The notes below the pieces were generated by a model. That model was not told the origin of the DNA and made no database searches. It saw only the letters and a program-made list of their open reading frames with translations. From Hymenobacter yonginensis (GTDB taxonomy: Bacteria > Bacteroidota > Bacteroidia > Cytophagales > Hymenobacteraceae), in NCBI RefSeq assembly GCF_027625995.1, contig NZ_CP115396.1, forward strand, positions 2,666,001 to 2,730,000: DNA of 64,000 nucleotides, written 5' to 3'. Of the stretch, positions 61,066-64,000 are shown piece by piece (the first letter of the stretch is position 1; the number at the start of each line of letters is the position of its first letter). A program made the position numbers and the translations under genes.

Positions 61066-61369
61066 GCAAGAACCCCGCTTCGCCTTCGGGCCCCGCAACT
61101 ACCGCCTGATGTTCGTGGGCCTGGCCGTGCTGGCGGCCGGCTTCATCACGATGACGCTGGACACCGCCGACTACGGCGAAGGATTCCTGGGCATTACGCT
61201 CGGCCCCATTCTCCTGATAGTAGGCTTCCTGATTGAGTTCTGGGCCATTATGGCCAAGCCCGGCGGCCCTGCCCCGGTAGCGCAGGACGCTGCCACCCGC
61301 GAAACGCTGGCCCAGCAGCCTACGCCGGCCGCGCCGGCCACATACGTCGCTCCTACCTATAAGCGGTAG
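61064..61369 (+). CDS. DUF3098 membrane protein
   Basis: A 101-residue protein with two transmembrane helices (YRLMFVGLAVLAAGFITMTL and ILLIVGFLIEFWAIMAK) joined by a short loop with acidic residues (DTADYGEG), preceded by the FAFGPRNYR box typical of DUF3098. The C-terminal 35 residues are Pro/Ala rich. The family is restricted to Bacteroidota and regularly follows ftsX, so a division or envelope link is plausible; function is not known. Its ATG overlaps the right inverted-repeat arm of the S23 cassette, 18 bp after the S23 stop. Confidence 0.85.
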   Translation: MQEPRFAFGPRNYRLMFVGLAVLAAGFITMTLDTADYGEGFLGITLGPILLIVGFLIEFWAIMAKPGGPAPVAQDAATRETLAQQPTPAAPATYVAPTYKR

Positions 61370-61470
61370 TAGCGCCGCAAAGCACTTGCTTTGCGCTTCG
61401 TTGAACAGCCTTTTCGGGCCAGTTCTATTTACCTCGTGCAACTAGGCGCGAAGCAGAAGCTTCGCGCTAC
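61369..61470. repeat. Paired palindromes, GTAGCGCC/GTAGCGCGAA type
   Basis: Left unit GTAGCGCCGCAAAGC facing GCTTTGCGC, right unit GGCGCGAAGC facing GCTTCGCGCTAC. The two hairpins differ in sequence (CAAAG against CGAAG), so outer pairing is imperfect. CGTTGAAC follows the left unit, as at 4301. It starts within the DUF3098 stop codon. Confidence 0.75.
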
Positions 61471-61479
61471 TTTCTGCCC

Positions 61480-62268
61480 ATGAACTACTGGTACGCCCTG
61501 ATTCTGGCTATCGTCGAAGGCCTGACGGAATTTCTGCCGGTTTCCAGCACCGGGCACATGATTATCGTGGCCAACCTGCTCGGTATCGGGCAGCTGCCCT
61601 TCACCGAAACCTTCATCACCTCTATTCAGCTCGGCGCCATCCTGTCGGTGGTGGTGCTGTACTGGCGGCGCTTTCTGCAGAGCTTCGACTTTTACGTGAA
61701 GCTGCTGGTGGCCTTTCTGCCGTTTGGCGTGCTGGGCTTTCTGCTGAAAGACGTTATTCAGGAGCTACTGAAAAGCGTGACGGTGGTGGCCGTATCGTTG
61801 GTGGTGGGCGGCGTGATTCTGCTGTTCGTGGACCGCTGGTTTTCGGGCACGCGTAAGGCCGTTACCACGCCCAGCCTGGGCCAGGCGCTGCGCATCGGGC
61901 TGTTTCAGTGTCTGGCGCTGGTGCCCGGCGTGAGCCGCTCGGCCGCCACCATCGTGGGCGGCCTGGCCCAGGGCTTCGACCGCCGCTCGGCCGCCGACTT
62001 CTCGTTTCTGCTGGCCGTGCCGACTATGGTCGTCATCACGGCCTACCAGCTCTACAAAACCTACAAAGTTGACGCGCCCGGCGTTGAGGACCTCAAGCTG
62101 TTGCTGTTCGGCAACGTGGTGGCCTTTATTGTAGGGCTGCTGGCCGTGAAGTCGTTTGTGAATTTCGTGTCGCGCTTCGGCTTCCGGGCGTTCGGCTTCT
62201 ACCGCATCATCGTGGGCGTCATCATCTTGGTGATGATTGCGCTGGGCATTCCGATGCAGCTGATTTAA
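61480..62268 (+). CDS. uppP: Undecaprenyl-diphosphate phosphatase UppP (BacA)
   Basis: UppP, 262 aa, converts undecaprenyl diphosphate to the monophosphate to recycle the carrier for peptidoglycan and O-antigen, and gives bacitracin resistance. The two signature blocks are present: ILAIVEGLTEFLPVSSTGHM near the N-terminus (catalytic Glu and Ser) and LVPGVSRSAATIVGGLAQGF (catalytic Arg) in the second half. Seven to eight membrane segments are visible. Length is standard. It lies 10 bp after the repeat at 61369. Confidence 0.95.
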   Translation: MNYWYALILAIVEGLTEFLPVSSTGHMIIVANLLGIGQLPFTETFITSIQLGAILSVVVLYWRRFLQSFDFYVKLLVAFLPFGVLGFLLKDVIQELLKSVTVVAVSLVVGGVILLFVDRWFSGTRKAVTTPSLGQALRIGLFQCLALVPGVSRSAATIVGGLAQGFDRRSAADFSFLLAVPTMVVITAYQLYKTYKVDAPGVEDLKLLLFGNVVAFIVGLLAVKSFVNFVSRFGFRAFGFYRIIVGVIILVMIALGIPMQLI

Positions 62269-62272
62269 CTCA

Positions 62273-62411
62273 GTATAGAGTAGCAAGTAGTGAGTACTGA
62301 GTATTCTGACGCGAGTCGGCAACCCTAAATGCGGTGCTAGCACTCAACACCAACTTTTCAGTACCAGCCACCAAATACCGACTACTCAGTACCAAATACT
62401 TAATACTCCCT
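62273..62411. repeat. A+T-rich short-unit repeat before truB
   Basis: AGTAGTGAGTACTGAGTATT on the left and the loosely complementary AAATACCGACTACTCAGTAC and CAAATACTTAATACTCC on the right form an imperfect inverted repeat across the whole gap, ending at the truB start. It uses units of about seven bases (GAGTACT, AGTATT) and resembles 28467 in placement. Confidence 0.6.
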
Positions 62412-63224
62412 TTGGAAAATCCCCGCTCATTCGACTTTGAAGCCGGCGAAGTACTGCTGATGGACAAGCCGCTCACCTGGACGTCGTTCGACGTGGTGCG
62501 CAAGGTGAAGAACACGCTGCGCATCAAGAAGATCGGGCACGCCGGCACCCTCGACCCGCTGGCCACCGGCCTGCTGATTTTGTGCACTGGCAAGAAAACC
62601 AAGGAAATCGACCTGATTCAGGCCCAGGAAAAGGAGTACACCGGGACCTTCCGCCTCGGCCAGACCACACCCAGCTTCGACCTGGAAACGCCCGTGGACT
62701 CCGAGCTGTCCTACCAGCACCTTACCGAAGACGAAATCCGGGCGGCCACCGCGCAATTTTTAGGGCTGATTACCCAGACGCCGCCGCTGTTTTCGGCGGT
62801 GAAGGTGAACGGCGAACGGGCCTACGAAGTGGCCCGCCGCGGCGGTGAAGCCGAAATCAAGAGCAAGCAGGTCACCATCCGCGAGTTTGAATTCACGCGC
62901 ATTGAGCTGCCCGAGGTGGACTTCCGCGTGACCTGCTCCAAAGGCACCTACATCCGCAGCCTAGCCCGCGACTTTGGCCTGGCCCTGGGCTGCGGCGCCC
63001 ACCTCACCAAGCTGGTGCGCACCCGCATCGGTGAGTACCGCGTGCAGGACGCGCTGACCATGGAGGATGTGGAAGCCCTGCGCCCGCCGCGCCCCGAAGG
63101 CGAAACCGAGCGGCCCCGCCGCCAGCGCCAGCCCCGCCCAGAGCGCCGCGCCGGCCTGGAGTTCTTCTCGGCCAACCAAACCGACACCCCGCCACCCGCC
63201 GCCGCCACCGCCGCCACCGAGTAG
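62412..63224 (+). CDS. truB: tRNA pseudouridine(55) synthase TruB
   Basis: TruB, 270 aa, makes pseudouridine 55 in the T loop of tRNAs. The catalytic Asp is about residue 48 in KIGHAGTLDPLATGLLILCT; other landmarks are LLMDKPLTWTSFDVVRKVKN, YTGTFRLGQTTPSFDLETP, PPLFSAVKVNGERAYEVARR and VTCSKGTYIRSLARDFGLAL. The start is a TTG at 62412 (MENPRSFDFEAGEVLLMDKP): the frame is open to an ATG at 62334 but those codons consist of the start-proximal repeat and show no TruB features. After the usual end there is a low-complexity Arg/Pro/Glu and Ala tail of about 40 residues (RPPRPEGETERPRRQRQPRP). Confidence 0.93.
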   Translation: MENPRSFDFEAGEVLLMDKPLTWTSFDVVRKVKNTLRIKKIGHAGTLDPLATGLLILCTGKKTKEIDLIQAQEKEYTGTFRLGQTTPSFDLETPVDSELSYQHLTEDEIRAATAQFLGLITQTPPLFSAVKVNGERAYEVARRGGEAEIKSKQVTIREFEFTRIELPEVDFRVTCSKGTYIRSLARDFGLALGCGAHLTKLVRTRIGEYRVQDALTMEDVEALRPPRPEGETERPRRQRQPRPERRAGLEFFSANQTDTPPPAAATAATE

Positions 63225-63317
63225 CTGCGGCGGGCGACGAATGGCAGCCGGCAACCGCGCCGTATTCGCCGTCCGGCAATCAGCGAAACCAATTCCATCA
63301 GCGCAAATCAGCGAGTT

Positions 63318-64000
63318 ATGCACGTCATCCACGATCCGGCGCAATTCCCGCACCTCGGCAATGCCGTCGTGACCAGCGGCACCTTTGACGGCGTGCACAT
63401 CGGGCACCAGCAGATTCTGCGGCGGCTGTGCGAAGTGGCCCGCCACAGCGCCGGCCCGGCCGTGGTTATCACCTACTGGCCCCACCCGCGGCTGGTGCTG
63501 GGGCCGCCCCCCTCCCACCCCGAGCTGCTGGAGCTGCGCCTGCTCAGCACCCTGGAAGAGCGGGCCGCCAAGCTGGCCGAGTTCGGCGTCGACTACCTGC
63601 TGGTGGTGCCCTTCACCCGGGAGTTTGCGCAGTGGACGTCGGAAGAGTACATCCAGAACATTCTGCTGCGCACGGTGGGCACCCGCAAACTGGTCATCGG
63701 CTACGACCACCGTTTCGGCAAAAACCGGGAAGGCGGCTTCGACTACCTCAGCCTACACGCCGACCGATACGGCATGAGCGTGGAGGAAATTCCGCGCGAG
63801 GACGTGGACGCCGTGGGCGTGAGCAGCACCCGCATACGGCGGGCCCTGGAAAGCGGCGACGTGGCCACCGCCAACCGCTACCTTGGCTACCCCTACCCGC
63901 TGACCGGCCTGGTGGTGAAGGGCCGACAGCTGGGCCGCACCATCGGCTGGCCCACGGCTAATATTGTGTGTGAGGAGCCGCTGAAGCTGATTCCGGCGCG
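63318..64000 (+). CDS. ribF: Bifunctional riboflavin kinase/FAD synthetase RibF (partial)
   Basis: About 227 residues are present and the gene runs off the window end. It makes FMN from riboflavin and FAD from FMN. The N-terminal FAD synthetase domain starts MHVIHDPAQFPHLGNAVVTS and has the nucleotidyltransferase box GTFDGVHIGHQQIL (HxGH), VVITYWPHPRLVLG, LLVVPFTREFAQWTSEEYIQ, GYDHRFGKNREGG and SSTRIRRALESG. The riboflavin kinase domain then begins (GLVVKGRQLGRTIGWPTANI, the PTAN motif). The ATG at 63318 is the only start that keeps the domain complete. It follows truB by 93 bp, as is common in bacteria. Confidence 0.94.
   Translation, partial: MHVIHDPAQFPHLGNAVVTSGTFDGVHIGHQQILRRLCEVARHSAGPAVVITYWPHPRLVLGPPPSHPELLELRLLSTLEERAAKLAEFGVDYLLVVPFTREFAQWTSEEYIQNILLRTVGTRKLVIGYDHRFGKNREGGFDYLSLHADRYGMSVEEIPREDVDAVGVSSTRIRRALESGDVATANRYLGYPYPLTGLVVKGRQLGRTIGWPTANIVCEEPLKLIPA

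Noticed and set aside
61980-62340. Minus-strand frame of 192 codons antisense to uppP
   Set aside because: His/Gln/Arg-rich shadow frame without motifs; uppP is clear on the other strand.

Overview
The window is a GC-rich chromosomal stretch from a member of the Bacteroidota, most likely Hymenobacter or a close relative (Hymenobacteraceae, Cytophagales). The evidence is a type IX secretion sorting domain, DUF983, DUF5683, DUF6438 and DUF3098 proteins, Bacteroidota-style TAnnTTTG promoter elements, and the gene order parA-parB-DUF5683-dapB-lepB followed later by ftsX-DUF3098-uppP-truB-ribF. I see no rRNA operon, prophage, transposase or CRISPR array. One tRNA (Cys) is present.

Layout. 1-13.7 kb is carbohydrate and accessory metabolism: the end of an AraC regulator, DUF983, two GH13 amylase-family paralogues (one lipoprotein, one cytoplasmic) around a DinB protein, a D-aminoacylase-type amidohydrolase, an aldo/keto reductase, a FucP-type sugar transporter, a sialate O-acetylesterase, an acetyltransferase, a DUF421 membrane protein and a serine hydrolase. 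13.7-23 kb has a VOC protein, a SerB-SerA fusion for serine synthesis, a T9SS-exported FG-GAP protein, a TlpA-like gene broken by an in-frame amber codon, a PBP4 peptidase and CTP synthase. 23-33.5 kb has yidC, a DUF6438 lipoprotein, a peptide-binding lipoprotein, a UPF0173 hydrolase and the parA-parB-DUF5683-dapB-lepB cluster. 33.6-46 kb has ung, apaG, two methyltransferases, kdsA, a coiled-coil membrane protein, cyanophycin synthetase, an EamA protein, a PAP2 phosphatase, tRNA-Cys and rpsA. 46-54.8 kb is mixed accessory genes (a lower-GC lipoprotein, a desaturase, an RsiV-like lipoprotein, an alpha/beta hydrolase, an HNH nuclease, an NlpC/P60 peptidase) plus smpB and tsaD. 54.9-64 kb has a giant TamB-like protein and ftsX, an S23 four-helix gene, DUF3098, uppP, truB and a partial ribF.

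The most striking non-coding signal is the density of intergenic inverted repeats. I sort them into four loose families: GTCAT-type hairpins (six, two of which are a nested element with a shared inner palindrome), GTAGCGCGAA/GTAGAGACGC palindrome pairs, TAGCATAGGCTTTAGCC pairs, and AT-rich or simple 7-8 bp repeats placed directly before start codons. The best candidate for something new is at 60.6-61.1 kb, where a four-helix-bundle S23 gene is bounded by 30-bp inverted repeats (28 of 30 matching) that contain its own start and stop codons and the next gene's start codon, inside an otherwise conserved cell-envelope cluster. A second candidate is a split parS-like palindrome between parA and parB. 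All assignments are from reading the sequence; no database search was run.
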